Shown: positions 15,603 through 24,753 of the stretch, piece by piece
Layout: each line of letters starts with the position of its first letter
Numbering within the stretch: the stretch's first letter is position 1
Assembly: GCA_019636195.1 (NCBI GenBank)
Contig: JAHBYA010000004.1
Coordinates: 186,001 to 250,000, forward strand
DNA: 64,000 bases
Source of the DNA: Planctomycetota bacterium
GTDB taxonomy: Bacteria > Planctomycetota > UBA8742 > UBA2392
Direction of reading: 5' to 3'
Translations under genes and position numbers: made by a program
The notes under the pieces: generated by a model
Database searches by the model: none
Seen by the model: the letters and a program-made list of their open reading frames with translations, nothing else
What the model was told of the DNA's origin: nothing

Positions 15603-16721
15603 ATGCGACTTTTGATGATCTCGGCATTGGCGGGCCACGGCCACGTTCGCGCGGCGCAAGCCCTTGAGCGCACGGCGCGCGAAGTGTTTCCGCAGGCCGA
15701 AGTGCGCAACGTTGACATTCTGGATTACACGCAGGCGATCTACCGCAAGGCCTACGCCGCAAGCTACCTGAAGCTCGCCGACCGCGCGCCCGAGTTGTGG
15801 GGCTACCTTTACAACAAGGGCGACCGACCTGTGGCGGGCAAGCGGCAAGCCGCGATCATCCGCGCCTTTGACCGCATCGAGTTTGCGAAGTTCCGGGCCA
15901 TGCTGCGCGAGTATCAGCCGGACCACATGTTCTGCACGCACTTTCTGCCGGCGCAGATCCTGCTGCCTTACTCCGACGCGGACTGGAACACCTTCAAGCT
16001 GAACCTTGTCGTCACGGACTTCATGGCCCACGGCTTCTGGGCGCAGGTCAACGCGCACACGATTTTCTGCGCCAGCGGCGAGTCCATGGAAGAACTCGCG
16101 ATCAAGGGCATTGACCGCGCGCGCATACGCAAGGTCGGCATACCGATCATGCCCGAATTCGCGCAGCGCTACGACCGCGCCGAAATGCTGCGCAAGCACG
16201 GGCTGCAAGAGGGCACGCCCGTCGTGCTGGCCATGAGCGGCGGCTGGGGTGCGGCAGGCATGCCGAACCTGACACGCATGATTCTTGACAGCGGCAGGGT
16301 ACAGGTGATCGCCGTCTGCGGCCGCAACGAAAAAATGCAGGCCGAGGTGGCGAAGATTGAGGCCCCCGCAGGCTCGCGCGTAATCGCCCTGGGGTACGTG
16401 AACTACATCCATGAACTGATGGCGGTCAGCGACCTGTGCGTGACCAAGGCCGGCGGACTGACCACCAGCGAGTGCCTTGCGATGGGCGTGCCGATGATCG
16501 TGCCCAACCCGATCCCCGGCCAGGAAGAACGCAACGCCGAGTACCTGACCGAAGCAGGCGCCTGCATGATGGCCCGCAGCCCCGGCAGCCTGAAGTACAA
16601 GCTGACCAAGTTCCTGAACGATCACGCGCTTCGAACACGGATGCGCGCCGCCGCCCGGGCCAAGGGCGTGCCGGACGCCGCCGCCCAGATTCTGAGAATC
16701 GGCGTCACCCCAGGGGCGTGA
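15603..16721 (+). CDS. MGDG synthase/MurG-like (GT28-type) glycosyltransferase
   Basis: A 372-residue GT-B fold enzyme. The N-terminal domain opens LLMISALAGHGHVRAA, equivalent to the GxGHxxAA loop of MurG and diacylglycerol glycosyltransferases. DILDYTQAIYRKAYAASYLK resembles MGDG synthases. The C-terminal sugar-nucleotide domain has VLAMSGGWG, VIAVCGRNEKM, GYVNYIHELMAVSDLCVTKAGGLTTSECLAMGVPMI and PGQEERNAEYL. Likely role: glycosylation of diacylglycerol or another membrane lipid at the cytoplasmic face; acceptor unknown. It has no clear ribosome binding site. It converges with a minus-strand gene, overlapping it by 17 bases. Confidence 0.85.
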   Translation: MRLLMISALAGHGHVRAAQALERTAREVFPQAEVRNVDILDYTQAIYRKAYAASYLKLADRAPELWGYLYNKGDRPVAGKRQAAIIRAFDRIEFAKFRAMLREYQPDHMFCTHFLPAQILLPYSDADWNTFKLNLVVTDFMAHGFWAQVNAHTIFCASGESMEELAIKGIDRARIRKVGIPIMPEFAQRYDRAEMLRKHGLQEGTPVVLAMSGGWGAAGMPNLTRMILDSGRVQVIAVCGRNEKMQAEVAKIEAPAGSRVIALGYVNYIHELMAVSDLCVTKAGGLTTSECLAMGVPMIVPNPIPGQEERNAEYLTEAGACMMARSPGSLKYKLTKFLNDHALRTRMRAAARAKGVPDAAAQILRIGVTPGA

Positions 16722-17247
16722 AGAACAGCGGCCGCACAACCCGGCCCTGCGTGAACTCCAGTGCGCCTACTTCAATGATCTCGCCGCTGATCGGGAATGT
16801 GGTTTCCATGATCAGGTCAACCACCTGAGGCAGCGCCTCCTTGGGAAGCCGGCTGGCAAGCGTGCAATGCGGCACCCAGCGGGCGGGCGTGTACAGCACC
16901 CAGGGCGAGTCCGAAAACTTGCGCACCTGATTGTGCAGCCGTTGATGCATTTCAAGAAGTTCTTCGTTCACGATCGGGGCAAGAAACACCACATTGCTGT
17001 CGCCCGGGAACACGCCGATCGAAGCCAGGCCGATCGGAATTGGCTGTGTTTCTTCAGCCAGGCGCCGCACGCAGGCTTCCATTTCTCCCAGGTCGGCGTC
17101 GTCGCAAATACATAGTGTGATGTGGGGCCGGGCCTTGATGTCGTCGATCAGTACATCGCCGCCGCCTGCTTCGCGGATCGTGTTGCAGATACGGCGGACA
17201 CGCGCCTCCAAGGCGGGATTGAACAGCAGCTCGACTGAGTAGGGCAA
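16705..17247 (-). CDS. 2H phosphoesterase (2'-5' RNA ligase/LigT-like)
   Basis: A 180-residue protein with two HxT motifs, RPHITL and WVPHCTLA, the catalytic signature of the 2H phosphoesterase superfamily, which acts on 2',3'-cyclic phosphates or 2'-5' linkages. The start was set at TTG 17247 because GGAGGAC precedes it at good spacing, giving LPYSVELLF. The upstream in-frame ATG at 17292 would force translation through a GC-rich hairpin. The substrate is unknown. It is downstream of the duplicated-domain gene but separated by that hairpin. Confidence 0.75.
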   Translation of the reverse strand: MPYSVELLFNPALEARVRRICNTIREAGGGDVLIDDIKARPHITLCICDDADLGEMEACVRRLAEETQPIPIGLASIGVFPGDSNVVFLAPIVNEELLEMHQRLHNQVRKFSDSPWVLYTPARWVPHCTLASRLPKEALPQVVDLIMETTFPISGEIIEVGALEFTQGRVVRPLFFTPLG

Positions 17248-17278
17248 GATGTCCTCCGCGCGCGGAGTATAGAAACAG

Positions 17279-17304
17279 CGGGGCCCCGGCAAAGCGGGGC
17301 CCCG
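17279..17304 (-). terminator. GC-rich hairpin, probable terminator
   Basis: Two copies of the palindrome CGGGGCCCCG (17279-17288 and 17295-17304) are separated by six bases and can pair into a ten-base stem. On the minus strand TGTTTCT follows. It probably ends the transcript of the gene at 17321-18031. Confidence 0.5.
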
Positions 17305-17320
17305 TCAAGCGCGGATGAAT

Positions 17321-18031
17321 TCAGATGCCGACCGAGATTTCCAGCGGCTGGCGCAGGTAGTAAGCGATGTTTGAGACCGGAACACCTGACAGCACCTGGT
17401 TGCGCGTGAAGGCGACGGCCTGCTCGCGCGTTGCAAACTCGTTGGTGTCAATCGCGCTGTTAACGTGCATCACGACGACGTGCTTGGGCATCTGGCCCAG
17501 GACGCTCTGGATGCGCGCGGCAGCGATATCAGCGGCACGGCGCCCGATGCGGCGGTCGATCTTTGCGCGGGGTTTGGCGCGACGGCCTGGCTTGCCGACC
17601 TTGCCGCCGGCGGCGGTGAAGGCCTGCTTCAGGCGGTCAAACGCCAGCTGTGTGCCGAACTTCGCGCGCACGCGCTTGCCGGCTTCGTTCATGGTCATGT
17701 CGGGGTTGGTGCGCAGCAGGTCAGCAACGAACTCCTGCTTGGCCTTGGTTGCTTCGGGGCTGCGCTTGCCGTACTTGCGCGGGCCGCGCTTGCCCTTGGC
17801 GGCCTTGGGCTTGCCGGCCTTCTTGCCCTTGCCGGGGCCGCGACGCGTGTCAACTTTGCCACCGGCGCCGACGTACGCTTCACGCAGCTTATCGTATGCG
17901 AGCTGGGTTCCGAACTCTTTTACAACGAGCTTGCCAGCTTCGTTCAGTGTGGTCTGCGGCTTGTCCTTGAGCAGCTTTGCAATCCATTCCTGCTTCTTCT
18001 TCGTGTTCTCTACCGAGCGTTTGCCTGCCAC
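17321..18031 (-). CDS. Basic protein with a duplicated ~55-residue domain, unknown function
   Basis: A 236-residue, strongly basic protein. Two tandem homologous domains occur at about residues 6-60 and 89-143. Each contains KQE(W/F)(I/V)A(K/D)LL, (L/M)NEAGKxV, FGTQLA(Y/F)D(K/R)L and AGGKV. They are joined by a Lys/Gly/Pro-rich linker (KGKKAGKPKAAKGKRG) and followed by a second basic segment. The final 70 residues are different and may form a small alpha/beta domain. The architecture resembles nucleoid-associated or regulatory DNA-binding proteins. This is inference; I do not recognise the family. The start is a GTG at 18031 with an AGGAGA ribosome binding site. Confidence 0.7.
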   Translation of the reverse strand: MAGKRSVENTKKKQEWIAKLLKDKPQTTLNEAGKLVVKEFGTQLAYDKLREAYVGAGGKVDTRRGPGKGKKAGKPKAAKGKRGPRKYGKRSPEATKAKQEFVADLLRTNPDMTMNEAGKRVRAKFGTQLAFDRLKQAFTAAGGKVGKPGRRAKPRAKIDRRIGRRAADIAAARIQSVLGQMPKHVVVMHVNSAIDTNEFATREQAVAFTRNQVLSGVPVSNIAYYLRQPLEISVGI

Positions 18032-18106
18032 AGGTTCTCCTCAAGGTCACTCAGTACGGCGCAAGGTGTAACATTGCGACCAACAATTCCAAGTACAAAT
18101 CCAGAA

Positions 18107-20602
18107 TTACTCTTCGTCGCGCCAGACAATTTCGCCGCGCTCAATACTCCAGTCTTCTCCCAGAAAACCCGCAGCCAGCACGCCGCCCGTGCCCTTTTCA
18201 AGCATTTCACGCCCGTACAAAAACACATCCGGGAACGACGCGCCCGAAATGAAGTATCCCAGCCGGTCTGCTAACCGCAAACCCGCAAGCCCCGTGCCCC
18301 CTATCACACAAACACTTGAGAGCTCGCAGTCCGGTCGCGGGTAACAGAACAGCAGACAAAGGTCGTCCCCTGCGAGCTCACGTTTGCCGATCACTACCTT
18401 GGCGCGTCGGACAGAAATCGGCGCACCCGCAACGAATGAAAAGGCGGAGTTGATGTCAGCATTGCCGTACAGCACGATGTCGCGCCCGACAAACTTTGCC
18501 GGGGCAAAGTCAGAATCCGCAACTACTGTAAATGTGCCGTTGCCCTGGTACTGCCAGCGCTCACAGTCGTAGCGCACCTTGGCAAGCATCTGCGCGTTTT
18601 CGGATTCATCGCCCTTGGTGCCGTACACGAGTACGACGTTGCGGCGCATCGCGCCCTTGAGCATTCCGTAGCGGTGAGGCCCCTTCAGTTTCAAAGACGG
18701 CTCTGCTGCCGCCGACCATACGTCGCCCGCCCGCTCCAACCACAGTACCCCGGCCTTTGGCCAGTCGCACTCAAGCTCCTGTCCGTCCAGCGACAGTCCG
18801 ACCTGTTCGCGCGGCTGCAGAATTGTTGATACAGCCAGCCGCAAGCGCGTGACGTTACTGGTTTGCCCGATGATCCGGCCATTGTTCGGTTCGGCGCGCA
18901 GCTGCACCCGGCTTGGCTCGTGCTGCACGCGCTGCATGTGAATCGCTGCCCAATGACACGAGTGTGTGTTGCCGGGATTACAGGTCGTGAAGTCAATCTG
19001 CATGACCTCACTGGCGTGCGGCAGGCGCCGCTTCGCGAACATGTCAAACATCGGTGCCCAGTCGAGGCAATCTGCGCCGTCGTCGTGGCCGTCATCCCAC
19101 CAGTGGCCTGCGCCCGGCTGTTCGAAGTAGTGAAGCTCGTTGTGAAACTCTTTCAACGCGTCGCGCATCATGCGCGCCTGCGTCACTGGCACGTTGTCGT
19201 CAGCGTCGCCATGAAGAATGTAAACACCCTGCGACTTATAATTGTGTTTCAGCAACAGCGTGCGGTGCTGGTTTGCGCCGCGCGTAAGCATCGGCGACAA
19301 CTTGTGCTGCGGCGGATGGCCGCCTCCCCCACCGTAGCTGTCAAAGCTCTCCCAGCCGGCGCTGGGCCCGATCGCGGCAAATTTGTCCGGAAAGTGCGCG
19401 CCGACACTCCACGTGCCGTGGCCGCCCATGGAGTGGCCGGTTAGCCAGACCCTTGACGGTTCGTGATCAAGCGTGGCCTTGGCATGCTCCAGCACTTCCA
19501 GTGCGTCAATGCGGCCCCAGTCCTCCCAATCAAATCCGAATGGACGCCGATTGGTCGGGCACACAATGTGGCACCAGGATTTGGGGCTGTACGCGCCGGC
19601 CTGCCCCGACGCCTCGACTGAGGCCCCGTGCAAAGAAAGCAGAATTCCCGGCTTGTCGGTCTGGCCCGGCAACGGACGGGCCGGAACCACCGAGTAATAC
19701 TGTACGCTGCCATCGATATTGCTGATGAATGTAACTTTGCGCCTGTCAGACTCTGAGACAACCTGAATGTCAAATGTGGCTGTCTGCGTCAGTTGCGGGT
19801 CGTTGTCGGCGCTTACCCGTAGTGTCAGCTGATGCTTGCCGGGCATGAGTTCTTTGGGCGGCGCGAACGAGAAACGCATCTTGCGGCTCGAGTATGGCAG
19901 AATCGACCCGACCATGGGCGGCACGTTGATCCCGGAGCCGCTCACGTATCCGGTGACCTGCAACGTTCGAGACGTTGAGTTCAGCACTGCCACCGCCCCG
20001 AAATGAAGCTGCATTGCGTGGCCCTGCACCAGGTCGGGCAGTGTCCAGTCCCCGATCACGTGCAGGCCGGGTGAGGCCACGTACTCAAGCTGGGCCCGGA
20101 TTGAGCCGCGCCCCATCAGGAAGCAGAAGTGATTTGTGCCCGCCTTCAGCGCCACCGGCACCGGAAAATTCCCGTAGTTGTAAACATCGCCGCCGCGCAG
20201 CTCACCGTTCACATACACCGCGCCGTGGCCGCGGGCATGGAGCAACCACACGCCGGCCTGCTTCAACTCGACGCTCCACCATGCGTAGCCGCCGGCAAGG
20301 TCGCGCGCGCCAAGCCAGCCGTCTTCGTTGGCTGCGGCGGCGCGCCATTCGGCTTCGGTGCCGTCAAGGCGCTTGACCTTGTCGCCGACTTTCGGCGCCG
20401 CAAAGTTGCTGCGGATCAACTGCGACTCAAACGGATCGGCCCGCACCGGCGAACGCCCGCCGCCGCCCACAGCTGGCAGGACCAGGCATTCACCCAGTAT
20501 GATGGTCGCGGGCTCCGCGGGGGCGTCCTGCGCGATGAACGACGTGGTGGTGTTGAGGCAAAGCAACAGCGCAAACAGCGCCGCGACGGAAACTGCTCGC
20601 AT
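18107..20602 (-). CDS. Secreted alpha/beta hydrolase (prolyl-oligopeptidase-like) with N-terminal beta domains
   Basis: An 831-residue exported protein. The start at 20602 (GGGAG ribosome binding site) gives a signal peptide, MRAVSVAALFALLLCLN, ending before QDAPAEP. The first ~330 residues are beta-rich accessory domains. An alpha/beta hydrolase core follows: LLSLHGA, the nucleophile elbow GHSMGGHGTW, an Asp in HGDADDNVP and the His in GAGHWW. Sequences of this type are annotated as prolyl oligopeptidase-family or phospholipase/carboxylesterase. The substrate cannot be called. The C-terminal ~250 residues show no motif I can name. It is likely periplasmic or extracellular. Confidence 0.8.
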   Translation of the reverse strand: MRAVSVAALFALLLCLNTTTSFIAQDAPAEPATIILGECLVLPAVGGGGRSPVRADPFESQLIRSNFAAPKVGDKVKRLDGTEAEWRAAAANEDGWLGARDLAGGYAWWSVELKQAGVWLLHARGHGAVYVNGELRGGDVYNYGNFPVPVALKAGTNHFCFLMGRGSIRAQLEYVASPGLHVIGDWTLPDLVQGHAMQLHFGAVAVLNSTSRTLQVTGYVSGSGINVPPMVGSILPYSSRKMRFSFAPPKELMPGKHQLTLRVSADNDPQLTQTATFDIQVVSESDRRKVTFISNIDGSVQYYSVVPARPLPGQTDKPGILLSLHGASVEASGQAGAYSPKSWCHIVCPTNRRPFGFDWEDWGRIDALEVLEHAKATLDHEPSRVWLTGHSMGGHGTWSVGAHFPDKFAAIGPSAGWESFDSYGGGGGHPPQHKLSPMLTRGANQHRTLLLKHNYKSQGVYILHGDADDNVPVTQARMMRDALKEFHNELHYFEQPGAGHWWDDGHDDGADCLDWAPMFDMFAKRRLPHASEVMQIDFTTCNPGNTHSCHWAAIHMQRVQHEPSRVQLRAEPNNGRIIGQTSNVTRLRLAVSTILQPREQVGLSLDGQELECDWPKAGVLWLERAGDVWSAAAEPSLKLKGPHRYGMLKGAMRRNVVLVYGTKGDESENAQMLAKVRYDCERWQYQGNGTFTVVADSDFAPAKFVGRDIVLYGNADINSAFSFVAGAPISVRRAKVVIGKRELAGDDLCLLFCYPRPDCELSSVCVIGGTGLAGLRLADRLGYFISGASFPDVFLYGREMLEKGTGGVLAAGFLGEDWSIERGEIVWRDEE

Positions 20603-20706
20603 GGAATCTCCCAGTCCGCACGCCCCAAGATAGCGCAAGGCCGTCGCATCGCAACCCGCCCTTGTTGCAACTACCAGCCGTTGGCAAGGTAGCCCCCCAA
20701 AAGCAG

Positions 20707-20782
<76 letters not shown>

Positions 20783-20863
20783 TGACCTTGTTTGCCTGGC
20801 TGTTCCGGTACTGATTCGCGCTTTCTGGGACACACTTTGACGACCCTGTCTCGCGACCTACCC

Positions 20864-21607
20864 ATGCTGAAGGGCACGCTGCTGGCGCGGCGGGTGCGCT
20901 TTCTCGCTGATGTGCGGCTGGACGACGGGCGTGAACTCACCGCCATGTGCGCCAACACCGGCACGATGAAAAGCTGTTGCGAGCCCGGCCGCCCTGTACT
21001 GATCAGCGACAGCGGCAACCCTGAACGCAAGTATCTTCACACATGGGAACTGATCGACATGGGCGAGTCCTGGGTCAACGTCAACACCGGCATGCCCAAC
21101 AGCGCGGTGCGGCAGTTCATTGACAGCGACGCGATCGAAGAGTTGCGCGGCTATCCGTTCATCCGCAGCGAGGTCAAGTACGGCAAAGACGGCAAGAGCC
21201 GCATTGACCTGCTGCTGACCAACGAAGCACCGCCAAAGAAGCGCAAGTCAGACCCCGAGCCCCAGCCGCGCTGCAAGCCCAACAAAAAGCCCGACTTCTA
21301 CGTTGAAGTCAAAAACACCTCGATGCGCGTGGACTCATACTCAGTGTTTCCCGACGCAGTCACCGAGCGCGGCCAGAAGCACCTTCAGGAGCTGACCGCG
21401 CTTGCCGACAAGGGCATTCGCGCCGCGATGTTCTACTTCTGCGGGCGCACCGACACGCTGACCTTCCGCCCTGCTGACGAAGTCGATCCCGAATATGGCC
21501 GCCTGTTGCGCAAGGCGGCCAAGGCCGGCGTGCAGCTTCTTCCCTATCAGTTTGAGTGCAGCGCAAGCCACATCAGGCTGGTCAGGAAGCTGCCGGTGGA
21601 GTTGTAG
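20864..21607 (+). CDS. sfsA: SfsA family protein (sugar fermentation stimulation / nuclease-like)
   Basis: A 247-residue protein with the SfsA pattern: RRVRFLADVRLDDGRE, CANTGTMKSCCEPG, SGNPERKYLHTWELI, FYVEVKNTSM and FPDAVTERGQKHLQEL. The last segments match the restriction-endonuclease-like core (E-x-K). Family members bind DNA and have reported nuclease activity; cellular role is uncertain. ATG 20864 lacks a good ribosome binding site. A TTG at 20837 behind GGGA would add nine residues and may be the true start. It converges with murJ, overlapping 26 bases. Confidence 0.9.
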   Translation: MLKGTLLARRVRFLADVRLDDGRELTAMCANTGTMKSCCEPGRPVLISDSGNPERKYLHTWELIDMGESWVNVNTGMPNSAVRQFIDSDAIEELRGYPFIRSEVKYGKDGKSRIDLLLTNEAPPKKRKSDPEPQPRCKPNKKPDFYVEVKNTSMRVDSYSVFPDAVTERGQKHLQELTALADKGIRAAMFYFCGRTDTLTFRPADEVDPEYGRLLRKAAKAGVQLLPYQFECSASHIRLVRKLPVEL

Positions 21608-23345
21608 CCCGGCGCTTTCGCAACGTGAGAATCTGCGACACTTCGGGTGCCTTGAGCACCAGGCTCGCGCCGGCGTACACCACCACGCCTGCAGTCACTG
21701 CCGCAAGCACCGACAGCACGCGGCTGGCGCGGCCCGCAAGGCCGAATTGCCCGTACAGCGCAAACTCAACCGCAAACGCGGCCGCGGCCATCACCAGCGC
21801 GATCAGCAGCGACCGCAGCATCGAAAGCGGCACGCGCCGCAGCGTGCTGGGCGTGAACGGCTGTGCCAGCCGCTCGCTGGCCTGCGGGATGGCGGCCGCG
21901 CGCATGCTCTCAAGGATCGTTCCGCGCAGTCGCCGGCGCAGCATAAGCACGAGCAGCAGCAGGTTGACTGCGCCCGAGATCGCGGTGCCCAACGCCAGCC
22001 CGGCTTCCAGCAGCGGAGTCTGCAACAGGATCACGTTCGCGACCAGGTTGACCACAACCGCAAGCAGGGCAATGCGCGTCGGTGTCTTGTGGTCGCGCAT
22101 CGCGTAGAAGGCCTTGGTCAGCAGGCTGATCACGCTGACAATCGGCAGGCTGATGCACAGCAAGGCCAGCACCAGCGCACTGCGTTGAAGCATCGTCGGC
22201 TCGCTGTTTGCGCCGCCGAACAGCAGGTGCGTGATCGGGTACGCCAGCGCTGCAAGGCCGGCTGCCGCGGGCAGTGCAATGAAGACTACCAGCCGCGTGC
22301 TGTTGAGCAGGGCGGCGGTGAGTTTTTCCAGCTCATTGTCAGCGGCAAAGCGCGACATCAGCGGGAACATGGCGGTACCCAACGCAACACCCACCATGCC
22401 GAGCGGAAACTGGAACAGTCGCGAAGCATACGAGTAGCTGCTGACGGCGCCGTTGCCTTCCACGAGCAATTCGGCCAGCACCTGGTCAAGAAACGTGTTC
22501 ACCTGAAAGACCGCCAGCGCAAACAGCATCGGCGCCATGGCCTTAAAGGTGTCGCGCACCCCTTGCTCAGAGATCGCCAGCCTCGGCCTTGCCAGCAGTT
22601 GCAGGCGCCCCAGTGAAGGCAACTGCGCGGCCCACTGCATCACGCCCGTGGCCAGCACGCCCAGCGCCATGATGAGCACAGCTCGCTCGGTGTTATCCTT
22701 GAGCGGCGTGAGCCAGATCAGCACCAGCACCACGATCCAGCCGATGTTGGCCAGCGCCGGCACCAGCGCCGGCACGCCGAATCGGTTGTAGCAGTTCAGG
22801 GTTCCCGCCTGCAAAGCCGCCAAACAGATGAACACGACATAGGGCAGCAGCACGGCAAGGTACTGCCGGAACAGCTCAAACTTGGCCGGGTCTGAAAACG
22901 TCCCGGCTGGCAGCGCGTACATGCCGCCAATCACCAGCGCCGAAAGGGCGCCCAGCCCGAGGGTCATCAGCGCGCTGATCGTGCCAAGGTAGCGCCGGGT
23001 CGCGGCGTTGTCGCCGCGAATGCGATAGCGCGTAAGCACGGGGATGGTCGCGCTGGAAAGCGCGCCCTCCCCGAACAGCTTGCGAAACAGGTTGGGCACC
23101 GTGAACGCGAGAAAGAACACATCCATCTCGCGCGAGAAGCCGAACAGGCCCGCCAACATCACGTCTCGGACCAGCCCGGTCACGCGGCTGACCAGCGTCG
23201 CGCCCGAGACCACGGCGGCGCTGCCGATCACTGACCGCGTCGCCGGCAGCGGGCCGGAGCGCCGCTCTTCTTCAATGCGCACGGACTCAGCGGCGATCGC
23301 GTCGGCGCTCAGCGCTTCGGGTTGCTGTGGCTGGCCGCCGCTCAC
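21582..23345 (-). CDS. murJ: Lipid II flippase MurJ
   Basis: MurJ moves lipid II across the inner membrane for peptidoglycan synthesis. The 587-residue MATE/MOP-superfamily protein has about 13-14 membrane segments. Typical family segments include SAAVVSGATLVSRVTGLVRDVMLAGLFG, FLAFTVPNLFRKLFGEGALSSATIPVL and SYSYASRLFQFPLGMVGVALGTAMFP. Start: GTG 23345 with AGGA upstream, immediately after the stop of the lipoprotein gene. It has a cytoplasmic N-terminal extension of about 40 residues. The last residues (RKRRATTPPAAS) are basic. It is the third gene of a minus-strand cluster. Confidence 0.95.
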   Translation of the reverse strand: MSGGQPQQPEALSADAIAAESVRIEEERRSGPLPATRSVIGSAAVVSGATLVSRVTGLVRDVMLAGLFGFSREMDVFFLAFTVPNLFRKLFGEGALSSATIPVLTRYRIRGDNAATRRYLGTISALMTLGLGALSALVIGGMYALPAGTFSDPAKFELFRQYLAVLLPYVVFICLAALQAGTLNCYNRFGVPALVPALANIGWIVVLVLIWLTPLKDNTERAVLIMALGVLATGVMQWAAQLPSLGRLQLLARPRLAISEQGVRDTFKAMAPMLFALAVFQVNTFLDQVLAELLVEGNGAVSSYSYASRLFQFPLGMVGVALGTAMFPLMSRFAADNELEKLTAALLNSTRLVVFIALPAAAGLAALAYPITHLLFGGANSEPTMLQRSALVLALLCISLPIVSVISLLTKAFYAMRDHKTPTRIALLAVVVNLVANVILLQTPLLEAGLALGTAISGAVNLLLLVLMLRRRLRGTILESMRAAAIPQASERLAQPFTPSTLRRVPLSMLRSLLIALVMAAAAFAVEFALYGQFGLAGRASRVLSVLAAVTAGVVVYAGASLVLKAPEVSQILTLRKRRATTPPAAS

Positions 23346-23346
23346 G

Positions 23347-24141
23347 CTATTCCTGCGAGCCGAACTTCTTGTCCAGTTGGGCGCGAATCTCGGCAACGTA
23401 GGCCTTGGCCAGCTGCTGCATCGGCTTGCCGTCGGCGCCATTGACGCGCACGCTGACCTTCACGCGGATCGATTCGCCCTCGGTGCGGTCATACACGCTC
23501 ACGCGCACTTCTTGCGTTTCTTTCTCGAGAGCGTTGACCTTCTTGCCGCGCAGATAGCCCTTTTCGGGTTCGCTTTGGTTGACTTCGCCGTACTGCTTGA
23601 CCACCGCCTGCGCAACGTCAAAAGCCTGCGCCCGCGTCACGCGGAAGAAGCCGATTGCTTCATCGGCGCCGACGGGCTCTTCTGACGTGGTGTCCACCGT
23701 CGGCTTTTCGTCCACGTCTTCGCCCTTCCAGGCCTTGAGCACGCGGAACACCGAATTGCAGTACTCGCGCGCCTCGTCCTGTCGCTCGCGGTCGTTGGCG
23801 TTGTTGGCGTACCAGCAGCGCACGATCAGCTTGGAGCGCAATTCTTCCTTGGTGCTCTTGTCGTACACGCGGCCCTTGACCTCGATGCCGGTGCGGGTGT
23901 TGCTGTCGTGGGGCTTGTATATGCCGCGCAGTTCCATGGTGTCGCGATCTTCCCACGTGATTTCACCGTTGTCGCGCACGACCAGCCGGAAGGCCTCCCA
24001 GGTGTCGCGGGCGGTGTCGTTGTACTCGTGCTGCCACCCGTCAGAGCCGGAGGGCGAGCCCGTAAAGTGAAAGAATTCGGCGGTATCGCGGCAGCCAGCC
24101 AGTGCAAACAGGGCCAACGGGATCAACATCAGTTTCTTCAT
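23347..24141 (-). CDS. Lipoprotein of unknown function
   Basis: A 264-residue protein with a lipoprotein signal, MKKLMLIPLALFALAGC, cleaved at Cys17 (lipobox LAGC). The mature part is charged and soluble, with two similar halves: RDTWEAFRLVVRDNG... and TRAQAFDVAQAVVKQYGEV.... Each is followed by a strand pattern typical of DUF3568-like or YbbJ-like lipoproteins. This could be an internal duplication. Start 24141 was chosen for the signal peptide; the frame is open further upstream. It is adjacent to murJ (one base apart), so an envelope role is likely but unspecified. Confidence 0.75.
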   Translation of the reverse strand: MKKLMLIPLALFALAGCRDTAEFFHFTGSPSGSDGWQHEYNDTARDTWEAFRLVVRDNGEITWEDRDTMELRGIYKPHDSNTRTGIEVKGRVYDKSTKEELRSKLIVRCWYANNANDRERQDEAREYCNSVFRVLKAWKGEDVDEKPTVDTTSEEPVGADEAIGFFRVTRAQAFDVAQAVVKQYGEVNQSEPEKGYLRGKKVNALEKETQEVRVSVYDRTEGESIRVKVSVRVNGADGKPMQQLAKAYVAEIRAQLDKKFGSQE

Positions 24142-24151
24142 GGTTCTCTCG

Positions 24152-24700
24152 CTACGACTTTTTCCAGGGAATGTCCTCAACGCCCGCGCGTTTGTTGGCC
24201 GCGCGGGCCACGGTGAACAGCCAGTCCGACAGGCGATTCAGATACTTGATCGCGGGGGCAAGGCGCGGGGCGTCTTTGGGGCGCGCGACGCGCAGCGCGC
24301 TGACTTCGCGCTCGGCGCGGCGGCACACCGTGCGGGCCAGGTGCAGGCGCGCGGCAAGCTCGCTGCCGCCGGGCAGGATAAAGTTGCGCAACGCGGGCAA
24401 TTGCGTGTCCAGTGCGTCGATTTCGGTTTCCATCGACAGGATCCAGGCTTCGTTGACGCTGTCGGCGTCCTTGCCGTCGCCGCTTGCCAGCATTGCGCCC
24501 AGCGAAAAAAGCTGGCTCTGGCGGGTTTGCAGCATGGCGCACAGTGCCTCGTCGCCGCCCCCCGCGATCGCAACGCCGATCACCGAGTTCAGCTCATCGA
24601 CCGTGCCGTATGCCGCCACGCGGGCGTCATGCTTGGGCACGCGCTGGCCGCCAAAAAGGCCGGTTGAGCCGTCGTCGCCGGTCTTGGTATAGATCTTCAT
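24152..24700 (-). CDS. cobO: ATP:cob(I)alamin adenosyltransferase, PduO type
   Basis: This transfers the adenosyl group from ATP to cob(I)alamin, making coenzyme B12. The 182-residue protein has the PduO-family N-terminus MKIYTKTGDDGSTGLFGGQRVPK (phosphate-binding), then YGTVDELNSVIG, FILPGGSELAARLHLARTVCRRAERE and YLNRLSDWLFTVAR. The RRAER and LNRLSDWLF motifs are diagnostic. Gene order cobO-lipoprotein-murJ on the minus strand suggests one transcript with 10 bases between the first two genes. Confidence 0.95.
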   Translation of the reverse strand: MKIYTKTGDDGSTGLFGGQRVPKHDARVAAYGTVDELNSVIGVAIAGGGDEALCAMLQTRQSQLFSLGAMLASGDGKDADSVNEAWILSMETEIDALDTQLPALRNFILPGGSELAARLHLARTVCRRAEREVSALRVARPKDAPRLAPAIKYLNRLSDWLFTVARAANKRAGVEDIPWKKS

Positions 24701-24753
24701 CGGCGGCGGATCATAGCAAGCGCCGCAGGCTTGGATACGCTGTGGAGAGCGTG

